This document shows, in pieces, positions 50,870 through 57,180 of a stretch of 57,180 nucleotides of DNA. The translations under genes and the position numbers were made by a program. Within the stretch, counting starts at the first letter, position 1, and every line of letters starts with the position of its first letter. Source of the stretch: DATESN01 sp035270785 (GTDB taxonomy: Bacteria > Bacillota > Clostridia > Lachnospirales > Lachnospiraceae); NCBI GenBank assembly GCA_035270785.1, contig DATESN010000011.1, forward strand, positions 1 through 57,180. The letters are read 5' to 3'. The notes beneath the pieces are model-generated. The model worked only from the letters and a program-made list of their open reading frames with translations, was not told where the DNA came from and did no database searches.

Positions 50870-51874
50870 TCATCTGTTCCAAGACCTGGGAATAAACAGT
50901 TCTTCATAGGTTGCAATGGCAAAACGATCTGTCATAGCTCCTATATAATCACACACAATTTTTTCCTTAGGCTCTCCATTTGCCATAAGTACAAGTAAAT
51001 CATTTGGTAATAAATCTATATGTTTTAAATAATATTCGTATAATGTTTTCATGAGTAACTCTGCTTTTATTTCTTCACTTTTTGCTTCTATATTTTGGTA
51101 AACCCGTTCAAACATAAAAGAACGCAATTTTGTCATTGCCTTTCCTACTGGTTCAGACATCATAATATCGGCTTTTCCAGCACTCGTTGTAACAAGATCA
51201 TGAATAAAACGATCTAATCTTTCTCCTGTCGTATATCCAATCACATCGCCAATCTCTGTTGGTACGTCTTTATCTGATAGGATACCTGCACGAATGGCAT
51301 CATCCATATCATGATGTATGTATGCTATTTTATCGGAAAACCGCACAATTTTACCTTCTAATGTATGTGGCATTCCTTCTGTTTGATGATTTAAAATCCC
51401 ATCTCTGACTTCGTAAGTAAGATTTAATCCTTGTCCATCTTTTTCTAAAATATCCACTGTTCTTACACTCTGGTCACTATGTTTAAATCCGAATGGACAT
51501 ATCTCATTTAGTGCCCGCTCTCCTGCATGACCAAAGGGAGTATGTCCCAAATCATGTCCAAGTGCTATGGCTTCCACCAACTCTTCATTTAAACGAAGCG
51601 CCTTTGCTATGGTTCTGGCATTCTGAGACACTTCTAATGTGTGGGTTAATCTCGTTCTATAATGATCTCCATCTGGTGTCAAAAAGACCTGTGTTTTATC
51701 CTTTAATCTTCGAAAAGATTTGCAATGTAAGATTCGATCCCTATCTCTTTGGAAGATAGGTCTAATATCGCACTGTTCCTCATCACGCATTCTTCCTTTC
51801 GAATTTATGCTAAGAGCTGCATGGGGACTTAAGTAGCTCTTTTCCCATTGTTCTAAGTTTTCACGTATTGTCAT
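50870..51874 (-). CDS. dgt: dGTP triphosphohydrolase-like HD protein
   Basis: A 334-residue HD-domain enzyme of the deoxyguanosinetriphosphate triphosphohydrolase family. H-HD-D metal ligands are in RTRLTHTLEVSQ, LGHDLGHTPFGH (near residue 100) and FSDKIAYIHHD. Length is that of the short dNTPase class. The start is the ATG at 51872-51874 with GGGAG upstream; an in-frame ATG at 51920-51922 lacks a ribosome binding site. It is the first gene of the dnaG-rpoD cluster, as in many Clostridia. Confidence 0.93.
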   Translation of the reverse strand: MTIRENLEQWEKSYLSPHAALSINSKGRMRDEEQCDIRPIFQRDRDRILHCKSFRRLKDKTQVFLTPDGDHYRTRLTHTLEVSQNARTIAKALRLNEELVEAIALGHDLGHTPFGHAGERALNEICPFGFKHSDQSVRTVDILEKDGQGLNLTYEVRDGILNHQTEGMPHTLEGKIVRFSDKIAYIHHDMDDAIRAGILSDKDVPTEIGDVIGYTTGERLDRFIHDLVTTSAGKADIMMSEPVGKAMTKLRSFMFERVYQNIEAKSEEIKAELLMKTLYEYYLKHIDLLPNDLLVLMANGEPKEKIVCDYIGAMTDRFAIATYEELFIPRSWNR

Positions 51875-52005
51875 AATTCTCCCATCTGCAAGTTTCATCT
51901 TGCTTATGCTATTCATTGACACTTTAAAAACTTCCCTCTACAAACGCCCTAATTTAAATATTCTGTATGATACACGTATTTCCTTTAAAAAAAAATTTTT
52001 GATTA

Positions 52006-52701
52006 TTAAAATAAGAATTTTACAACGAGCGGTACAATAACAACGGTCAATAGTCCTGTTACTACAATCGCTAAAGAACTCATTGCTGCCTGTATTTCTC
52101 CAAGTTCAACAGCTTTAGAGGTACCAACTGCATGGGAAGCTGTCCCGATTGCTAATCCTTGTGCCACGGGCTCAGATATATGAAATATCTTTAGTATTGT
52201 GGGTCCTATTACTGCTCCCATAATACCTGCCACGCAGACTCCTACAATCGTTACTGCCTGAATTCCCCCTATTTCTTCCGTGATGCCTAGTGCAATGGCT
52301 GTTGTGACAGATTTTGGTAACATGGAAAGAGTTAATATCTTCTCCAATCCAAACGCCGATGCTACAACAATAATAACAACAACATGACTAATGCATCCAC
52401 ATAGTATTCCAACAAAAACAGCGATCATATTTTCTTTTAAGATTTTAATTTGTTTATATAAGGGAACAGCAAGACAAACGGTAGCTGGTGTTAACAAAAA
52501 CGTAATATATTTCGCTCCCTTATCATAAGTTTCATAGTCTATCTTTGTTATTCCCAAAAATGTAATAATTAATATCATTGCAATCAATAAAGGATTCATA
52601 ATGGGATAATTCCATTTTTTTCTTAGTCTTGAACCTATCCAATAGGCAACAATACTAATTGCCACTCCAAAGTAAGTGCTATTCACAATCATACTATTCA
52701 C
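52006..52701 (-). CDS. lrgB: LrgB/CidB-type membrane protein
   Basis: A 231-residue polytopic protein, with about seven membrane segments, of the LrgB family (PKSVTTAIALGITEEIGG; GTASHAVGTSKAVELGEIQAAMSSL). Partner of LrgA, a pair tied to murein hydrolase control and, in some species, pyruvate uptake. It overlaps the lrgA stop. The GTG at 52699-52701 is likely the start because GGGGTG precedes it; an ATG just after the lrgA stop at 52690-52692 is an alternative. Confidence 0.93.
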   Translation of the reverse strand: MNSMIVNSTYFGVAISIVAYWIGSRLRKKWNYPIMNPLLIAMILIITFLGITKIDYETYDKGAKYITFLLTPATVCLAVPLYKQIKILKENMIAVFVGILCGCISHVVVIIVVASAFGLEKILTLSMLPKSVTTAIALGITEEIGGIQAVTIVGVCVAGIMGAVIGPTILKIFHISEPVAQGLAIGTASHAVGTSKAVELGEIQAAMSSLAIVVTGLLTVVIVPLVVKFLF

Positions 52702-53098
52702 TGATTTCACACCCCTTATCATTCTGTTCTTTATCTTTAGGATTTTGATTTTTATCCTTAAGACGGATTATTCCTTGTGCTACAAATCCTGTTACTGCCG
52801 TGACTGCAATTGTAGATAGAACCAACATTCCTATGAGTGGAATGATTTGCCCTTTAATTGCATCCATTGATGTAATCAGACTTACACTTGGTGATATAAA
52901 TAACAGTGGCATAATTAACATAAAAAAATTGGATACCTCTTCAATCTGTTCCACTTTTACAATTTTAAAACATAATAATAGAAATAAAATAATAAGACCA
53001 TATACACTGGTGGGTATTGGAAATGGCATCCATTCATGTAATATTTCTGCCACAAAACAAATCACACTAATAAAACCTACTTGATATATATATAACAT
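52694..53098 (-). CDS. lrgA: LrgA/CidA-type membrane protein
   Basis: A 134-residue holin-like protein with four membrane segments and the family pattern PIPTSVYGLIILFLLL and FFMLIMPLLFISPSVSL. A hydrophilic tail of about 25 residues follows. It is the first gene of lrgAB and overlaps lrgB, so the two are translated together. No LytSR-type regulator is adjacent. Confidence 0.93.
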   Translation of the reverse strand: MLYIYQVGFISVICFVAEILHEWMPFPIPTSVYGLIILFLLLCFKIVKVEQIEEVSNFFMLIMPLLFISPSVSLITSMDAIKGQIIPLIGMLVLSTIAVTAVTGFVAQGIIRLKDKNQNPKDKEQNDKGCEISE

Positions 53099-53147
53099 GT
53101 TCTTCCTCTTGTCATTTTCTCATTAATAGTATCTTTTATTCCTTGAT

Positions 53148-54038
53148 CTATCTGCAAATATCATAAATAAATTCAGCATTCTTATCCATTGCTTCATATG
53201 CCGTTTTAAAGGGAGACATTTGGAAAACATGCCACATATTTTTAAAGATGTCCATTTTAACGGTAACATTTTCCTTAATCAACTTTTTATAAAGCAACGT
53301 TGAATCGCTTAATAAGATTTCATTATTACCAACTTGAATATATGTGGGTGGAAATCCTTTAAAGCTTCCATAAAGTGGAGAAATATACGGATCGGTTAAA
53401 TCTTCTCCGTTTGCGTAACTTCTAATTGATTTTTCTATATAATCCGCATTTAAAACCGGATCAATTTCAGCCCTTGTATCGTGGCTTTTTCCTTGTAAGG
53501 TCAAATCTGTCCAAGGTGACATTAAAACCAACCCCCTTGGAAGTAATCTACCCTGGTCTTTTAATTTCAATATCAGCGTTAATGCCATATTTCCACCAGC
53601 CGAATCCCCTGCCACAATAATATCCCTAGCTCCATAACCTAAGAGCATTAAATAATCCCATGCTTTCATTGCATCCTCACCTGCTGAAGGATAAGGATTT
53701 TCTGGTGCCAATCGGTAATCAAAACATAACACGTCCATAGACGTTGTAGAAGCGAACTTAGTAGTCAAGGTTCTTGCATAAAGACAGCTTCCCGTGGTGT
53801 AACCACCTCCATGACAATAAAGAATCACATACTTTTTCATATGTGATCGATTTACGCTTAACCATTCCCCTTTTAATTCGCCAATGTTAACTTCTTTTAT
53901 TGTTAGCTCTTTTTGTTTTCCAAAAAGTGAGCCCATATTATCTTGATTTTGTCTATGCTTTTCTATATCTGAATTTTCTACTAGACCATGGACTTTTTTA
54001 ATCAGTGTCATAAAACTTTGATTTCTCTTATCCATCAC
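53148..54038 (-). CDS. Alpha/beta hydrolase, HSL-type esterase
   Basis: A 296-residue soluble esterase of the hormone-sensitive-lipase group. The oxyanion motif HGGGYTTG is near 91-98, the nucleophile elbow GDSAGGNMA near 164-172, the Asp near the C-terminal half and the catalytic His in WHVFQM near 270. It probably hydrolyses short acyl esters. It is divergent from the acyltransferase gene across a 172-bp region with promoters in both directions, suggesting a functional tie. Confidence 0.87.
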   Translation of the reverse strand: MMDKRNQSFMTLIKKVHGLVENSDIEKHRQNQDNMGSLFGKQKELTIKEVNIGELKGEWLSVNRSHMKKYVILYCHGGGYTTGSCLYARTLTTKFASTTSMDVLCFDYRLAPENPYPSAGEDAMKAWDYLMLLGYGARDIIVAGDSAGGNMALTLILKLKDQGRLLPRGLVLMSPWTDLTLQGKSHDTRAEIDPVLNADYIEKSIRSYANGEDLTDPYISPLYGSFKGFPPTYIQVGNNEILLSDSTLLYKKLIKENVTVKMDIFKNMWHVFQMSPFKTAYEAMDKNAEFIYDICR

Positions 54039-54092
54039 ATTTACAACCCTTTCACTTTGTATTAATTTGTTCTAATCACAATCGTGTAAACT

Positions 54093-54120
54093 GTTATAGT
54101 GTACCATAATTTATTGTAAA
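54093..54120 (-). promoter_or_regulatory. Promoter of the HSL-type esterase
   Basis: TTTACA (54115-54120), a 16-bp spacer and TATAAC (54093-54098) lie 55 bp before the esterase start codon. Confidence 0.5.
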
Positions 54121-54146
54121 ATGCAAAATTCGAAATTTTTGTTTTC

Positions 54147-54175
54147 TTGCTATTATATACAAAAATGGCTATAAT
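54147..54175 (+). promoter_or_regulatory. SigA-type promoter of the acyltransferase-DUF6320 pair
   Basis: TTGCTA (54147-54152), a 17-bp spacer and a perfect TATAAT (54170-54175), with the ATG 36 bp downstream of the -10. Confidence 0.75.
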
Positions 54176-54210
54176 AATAAGATATTATTTTTTACTAAAC
54201 GGGAGTTACT

Positions 54211-55542
54211 ATGACAACAAAAAAAAATACGACCAAAGCACGTTCTGATAAAGAAACAAAAAAAACATGGTACAAGTTAGATCTTTCTGCCATTGTTTAT
54301 CCCACCTTACAAAGAAAGAACTTTTCTTCTGTATATCGGCTTTCTTTTTTACTAAAAGAACGTATCAACCCAGAAATCTTTCAGCAAGCTATCGATCAAT
54401 CTTTAGACCGTTTTCCCACATATAAGGTGGCTATGAGAAAAGGTCTTTTTTGGCGTTATCTAGAATATAATCACAGACCCGGACCATTCATACGAAAAGA
54501 TATCAAAAATCCATGTATGCCTATGCCTTTTAAATCAAATAACCGCTATTTATTAAGGTTTTATTATTATGAAAACAGAATTTCTATGGAAGCACACCAC
54601 TGTCTTGGGGATGGTTTTGGCGGAATGTGTGTATTACAAACCATTACTGCTAGCTACTTACGACTTTTAGGACATGATATAACTTCAGAAATATTCGTAT
54701 TAGACATTAACGAAGAACCACATCCCGAAGAACTTGAAGATGCTTATATGCGATATGCTAACGCAAAAGTACGTCCTCCACGACTGGGAGAAAAAGCCTA
54801 TCGCGTTCGTGGAACCAAAGAACCTTTTTATACTTTGAATATTATTGATGGAATATTATCGGTACAAGAAGTAATGGAAGTTGCAAAAAAACATCATGCT
54901 ACTATTACAGAATACTTAAATGCAGTTTTATTATATTCTTTATTAGAAAAACAAAATACCCAATGGAACTTAAAATTACATCCCGTTAAAATTGCAATGC
55001 CTGTTAACCTACGACGCTTTTTTCCTTCAAAAACTTTGCGTAATTTTATTTCTATGATATATCCATCTATAGATCCTCGTTTAGGTGAATATTCCTTTGA
55101 TGAAATTATTTCACATGTTCAACGCTACATGCGTTATTATGTTAACGAAAAGTTTTTACGTGGGGATATTACTACGAACGCTGCTACACAAAGTCATCCT
55201 TTTATTAGAATCACTCCTCTATTTTTAAAAGACTTCGTGGTTCGGCAATTTTATACAAAAGTGCAAGATCGGAATTCATCCGCTGGCCTAACAAATATGG
55301 GTGTCCTGAAATTCCCTGACAATATGAAGCCCTTCGTGGAGCGTGTGGACATTTATATGGGACAACCATTTTCATCACGGACTAACTGTGCCATCATTAG
55401 TTTTGAGGATATCTTAACAATTAACTTTGCTAGTAGTATTATGGAAGCAGATGTGGAACGATTCTTTTTTAGGAAACTTGTGCAAGATGGTATTCATGTA
55501 AAAATAGAGACCAATAGAAACATGAAAGATTCTATCATTTAG
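54211..55542 (+). CDS. Condensation/alcohol acetyltransferase-like protein
   Basis: A 443-residue soluble protein of the CoA-dependent acyltransferase superfamily. The catalytic signature HHxxxDG is present as AHHCLGDGFGG (H129-H130, D134-G135), and the C-terminal half has a RNCAIISFED-like segment and TNMGVLKFPD. The fold fits alcohol acetyltransferases or nonribosomal condensation-type enzymes. No carrier protein or synthetase is nearby, so a small-molecule or lipid acyltransfer is more likely than peptide synthesis. GGGAG precedes the ATG. It is followed by a zinc-ribbon membrane protein after 15 bp. Confidence 0.85.
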   Translation: MTTKKNTTKARSDKETKKTWYKLDLSAIVYPTLQRKNFSSVYRLSFLLKERINPEIFQQAIDQSLDRFPTYKVAMRKGLFWRYLEYNHRPGPFIRKDIKNPCMPMPFKSNNRYLLRFYYYENRISMEAHHCLGDGFGGMCVLQTITASYLRLLGHDITSEIFVLDINEEPHPEELEDAYMRYANAKVRPPRLGEKAYRVRGTKEPFYTLNIIDGILSVQEVMEVAKKHHATITEYLNAVLLYSLLEKQNTQWNLKLHPVKIAMPVNLRRFFPSKTLRNFISMIYPSIDPRLGEYSFDEIISHVQRYMRYYVNEKFLRGDITTNAATQSHPFIRITPLFLKDFVVRQFYTKVQDRNSSAGLTNMGVLKFPDNMKPFVERVDIYMGQPFSSRTNCAIISFEDILTINFASSIMEADVERFFFRKLVQDGIHVKIETNRNMKDSII

Positions 55543-55557
55543 GAAAGGAAATAAGCT

Positions 55558-56262
55558 ATGTCATATTGTGTAAATTGTGGAGTTGAACTAGAAACAACCA
55601 TTGAGGAATGTCCTTTATGCAACACCCCCGTTGTTAATCCATCTATTTTAATAAAGTCTATTGAAAAATCGCCATTTCCAAAAGAGAGTGGTCAAGTTGA
55701 TGTTGTAAAACGTAAAGATCTAGCCATTTTATTAACAACTGTTCTTGTAGCAACCGCTCTAGGATGTGGATTACTGAACCTTTTTGTTTTTTCTAGTTCT
55801 TCTTGGTCATTATCCATCATCGGTATCTGCATCTTAATTTGGGTGTTTGCTATTCCTGCCGTAATTTATACAAAGATATCAATCTATTCCTCCATTATCT
55901 TAGACGGCATTTTTGTCATGGGCTATCTTTTTTTATTAACCTTGATGACAAAACATAATAATTGGTATTTTTCCTTAGCTTTACCCATTGTAACTATAAC
56001 AACGATACTCATCATTCTCTTAATTTTTTTATTGCAGCATTTTCATGTTTTCATCTTAAATACAGCGCTTTATATATTTGCCGAATTAGGAATACTATGT
56101 GTTTGTATTGAATTATTTATTAAACGCTTCCTACATCAAGATTATGCCCTTTCTTGGTCCGCCGTTGTATTAGTGGTATGTAGCATTATTGTTGCGGCAC
56201 TCATTACCCTGATTGCCAAAAAAAGATTACGGAATGAAGTAAGGAGACGGCTACACTTCTAG
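55558..56262 (+). CDS. DUF6320 zinc-ribbon membrane protein
   Basis: A 234-residue protein. The N-terminus is a zinc ribbon with Cys at 4, 7, 18 and 21 (CVNCG and CPLCN). After a linker of about 35 residues there are six hydrophobic segments (roughly 58-82, 86-105, 110-130, 140-160, 165-190, 200-220). This matches the uncharacterised DUF6320 family. It is the second gene of the pair begun by the acyltransferase, 15 bp downstream with AGGAAAGG. Confidence 0.85.
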   Translation: MSYCVNCGVELETTIEECPLCNTPVVNPSILIKSIEKSPFPKESGQVDVVKRKDLAILLTTVLVATALGCGLLNLFVFSSSSWSLSIIGICILIWVFAIPAVIYTKISIYSSIILDGIFVMGYLFLLTLMTKHNNWYFSLALPIVTITTILIILLIFLLQHFHVFILNTALYIFAELGILCVCIELFIKRFLHQDYALSWSAVVLVVCSIIVAALITLIAKKRLRNEVRRRLHF

Positions 56263-56280
56263 CCATCTCCTTTTCTTCTC
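56243..56280 (+). terminator. Intrinsic terminator after the DUF6320 gene
   Basis: GGAGACGGCT pairs with AGCCATCTCC (one mismatch) and is followed by TTTTCTTCTCTTTT. The stem contains the stop codon of the DUF6320 gene. Confidence 0.8.
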
Positions 56281-56282
56281 TT

Positions 56283-57180
56283 TTAATTCAGTTTTTGGTT
56301 AAACTCTATCTCAATGTAGTCTCCTAAGGCATGATTGACACCTATAACAACAACTAAATGATTATTTTTAACATAAGAATAACCAGGAGCTATAAATGTC
56401 TTATCCTCTAAATTATAATCAAAATCTTCAAATGTTATAGTATTTGTTTCTGAATATGTCATTTCAAGAAATGATTGAACCTCTTCTTCATCAATCTCTG
56501 ATAGGATTGTATATTCCCCAGCATCAAACATTTCTTTTAATGATTTTGGGTCTATATAATCTTTTAATCTAATTTCTTTTTCCCCTGTTATATCAAAGTT
56601 AAATGTGAGGGCGTAATTAAATGGATGTGCTGCTCCATCATAATTCACACTTCCCCTATATATGATAGAAATGAGTTTGTCATTACTTGTTGCCACCTCA
56701 TAACTTAACTTATAATCAGTCAGTCCATCCCCTTCATATTCCAGTGCTACGCGCATAAGACTTGTATTAAATTTTGCTTCCAACTCTCTATTACTCATCC
56801 CTGTAATCTGAGGATATTTTATTTTTATGATTTCTGTTTCTAGACTTCGCTCCTTGATTGTATATTCCTGTTCCTTTTCAAGAGGATACTCTGTTAAATA
56901 TGTATTATACACATGAGTAGGAGTTTCTAAGGTAACACCCTCTATTGTAATTAAAATGCCGTCACTCTCAAATGCTTCCAAAAATGTGTTGGTAAGTGCA
57001 CCCATTACAACATATTCGCCGCTTTCTACTACTAATCCCATGTAATCTTTGAATTGCTTCGATAAGTCTAGATAAAGAATGTTTTTACCATCTTTTTCTT
57101 CCATAGTGAAATGTACAACTCTTGTATCTTTTGAAACAATATTATGGTTGGACAATAAATCAATAATAACTTCTGCCGAT
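56283..57180 (-). CDS. GerMN/DUF3298 domain protein, 5' end beyond the window
   Basis: At least 298 residues; the frame stays open to the right edge, so the N-terminus is missing. A GerMN-type domain comes first (ILYLDLSKQF, then GALTNTFLEAFESDGILITIEG-like sequence, motif NTFLEAF), followed by a DUF3298/RsiV-like domain (IIYRGSVNYDGAAHPFNY). Proteins with this pair are usually secreted or lipid-anchored in sporulating Firmicutes. A signal peptide would lie outside the window. It ends next to the DUF6320 terminator. Confidence 0.8.
   Translation of the reverse strand, partial: SAEVIIDLLSNHNIVSKDTRVVHFTMEEKDGKNILYLDLSKQFKDYMGLVVESGEYVVMGALTNTFLEAFESDGILITIEGVTLETPTHVYNTYLTEYPLEKEQEYTIKERSLETEIIKIKYPQITGMSNRELEAKFNTSLMRVALEYEGDGLTDYKLSYEVATSNDKLISIIYRGSVNYDGAAHPFNYALTFNFDITGEKEIRLKDYIDPKSLKEMFDAGEYTILSEIDEEEVQSFLEMTYSETNTITFEDFDYNLEDKTFIAPGYSYVKNNHLVVVIGVNHALGDYIEIEFNQKLN

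Noticed and set aside
1..57180. Mobile elements, prophage, CRISPR arrays, tRNA and rRNA genes
   Set aside because: I saw no transposase, integrase, cas gene, regularly spaced repeats, cloverleaf genes or rRNA segments, and composition is even throughout.

Overview
This window looks like a chromosomal segment of a low-GC Gram-positive anaerobe of the Clostridia, most likely a Lachnospiraceae (Clostridium cluster XIVa type). The evidence is the AT-rich composition, strong AGGAGG-type ribosome binding sites, HrcA/CIRCE control of groESL, a T-box in front of the trp operon, a type A RNase P RNA, and families typical of this group (CmpB-like membrane proteins, DUF5050, DUF6320, DUF815 AAA+ ATPase, GerMN/DUF3298). 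It is almost entirely core chromosome. I saw no phage, transposase, integrase, CRISPR array, tRNA or rRNA. Most genes lie on the minus strand, so operons read right to left.

Layout. 1-3.6 kb: apt-rel-MBL hydrolase. 3.7-5.9 kb: groES-groEL with CIRCE. 6.1-7.0 kb: a catalytically degenerate GGDEF protein. 7.1-13.0 kb: trpEGCFBA behind a promoter and a tRNA-Trp T-box, with trpD missing. 13.1-14.8 kb: a chemoreceptor. 15.0-18.3 kb (plus): an ABC-F ATPase, a PHP phosphoesterase and a HAD phosphatase. 18.3-26.9 kb (minus): a long run of pheA, DUF815 AAA+ ATPase, ppx, ppk, maf, two HAD phosphatases and a small acidic protein. 27.1-28.1 kb: a DUF5050 surface protein. 28.2-32.3 kb: folate operon folC-folE-HD protein-folP-folBK. 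32.3-33.2 kb: a small CmpB-like protein and a PH-domain protein. 33.3-34.8 kb: pyrBI. 34.8-37.5 kb: an ABC importer of the ABC_sub_bind class. 37.7-40.0 kb: a cytosolic LacI-type sensor fused to an intact GGDEF domain. 40.1-43.2 kb: two COG0523 (G3E) metallochaperone-type GTPases and a second CmpB-like protein. 43.3-44.1 kb: an anchored trypsin-like protease. 44.2-44.6 kb: rnpB. 44.6-51.9 kb: the macromolecular-synthesis cluster dgt-dnaG-rpoD-trmK-nif3-like-nucleoside kinase. 52.0-53.1 kb: lrgAB. 53.1-56.3 kb: an esterase divergent from an acyltransferase and a zinc-ribbon membrane protein. The right edge cuts a GerMN/DUF3298 protein.

How the genes work together. The trp genes supply every chorismate-to-tryptophan step except the TrpD phosphoribosyl transfer. 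The fol operon supplies GTP to folylpolyglutamate except a recognised dihydroneopterin triphosphate phosphatase, and an HD-domain phosphohydrolase sits in that gap. Rel, Ppk and Ppx link stringent response and polyphosphate metabolism. Only the LacI-GGDEF protein looks able to make c-di-GMP, because the other GGDEF protein has lost its catalytic and metal residues.

No gene-free stretch longer than 300 bp is unexplained: the two such gaps hold the trp leader and rnpB. Several short spacers instead carry tandem repeats of 8-13 bp (often 12) or 24 bp, which is the most unexpected DNA-level pattern here. Functions are read from motifs and family knowledge only; no database search was possible.
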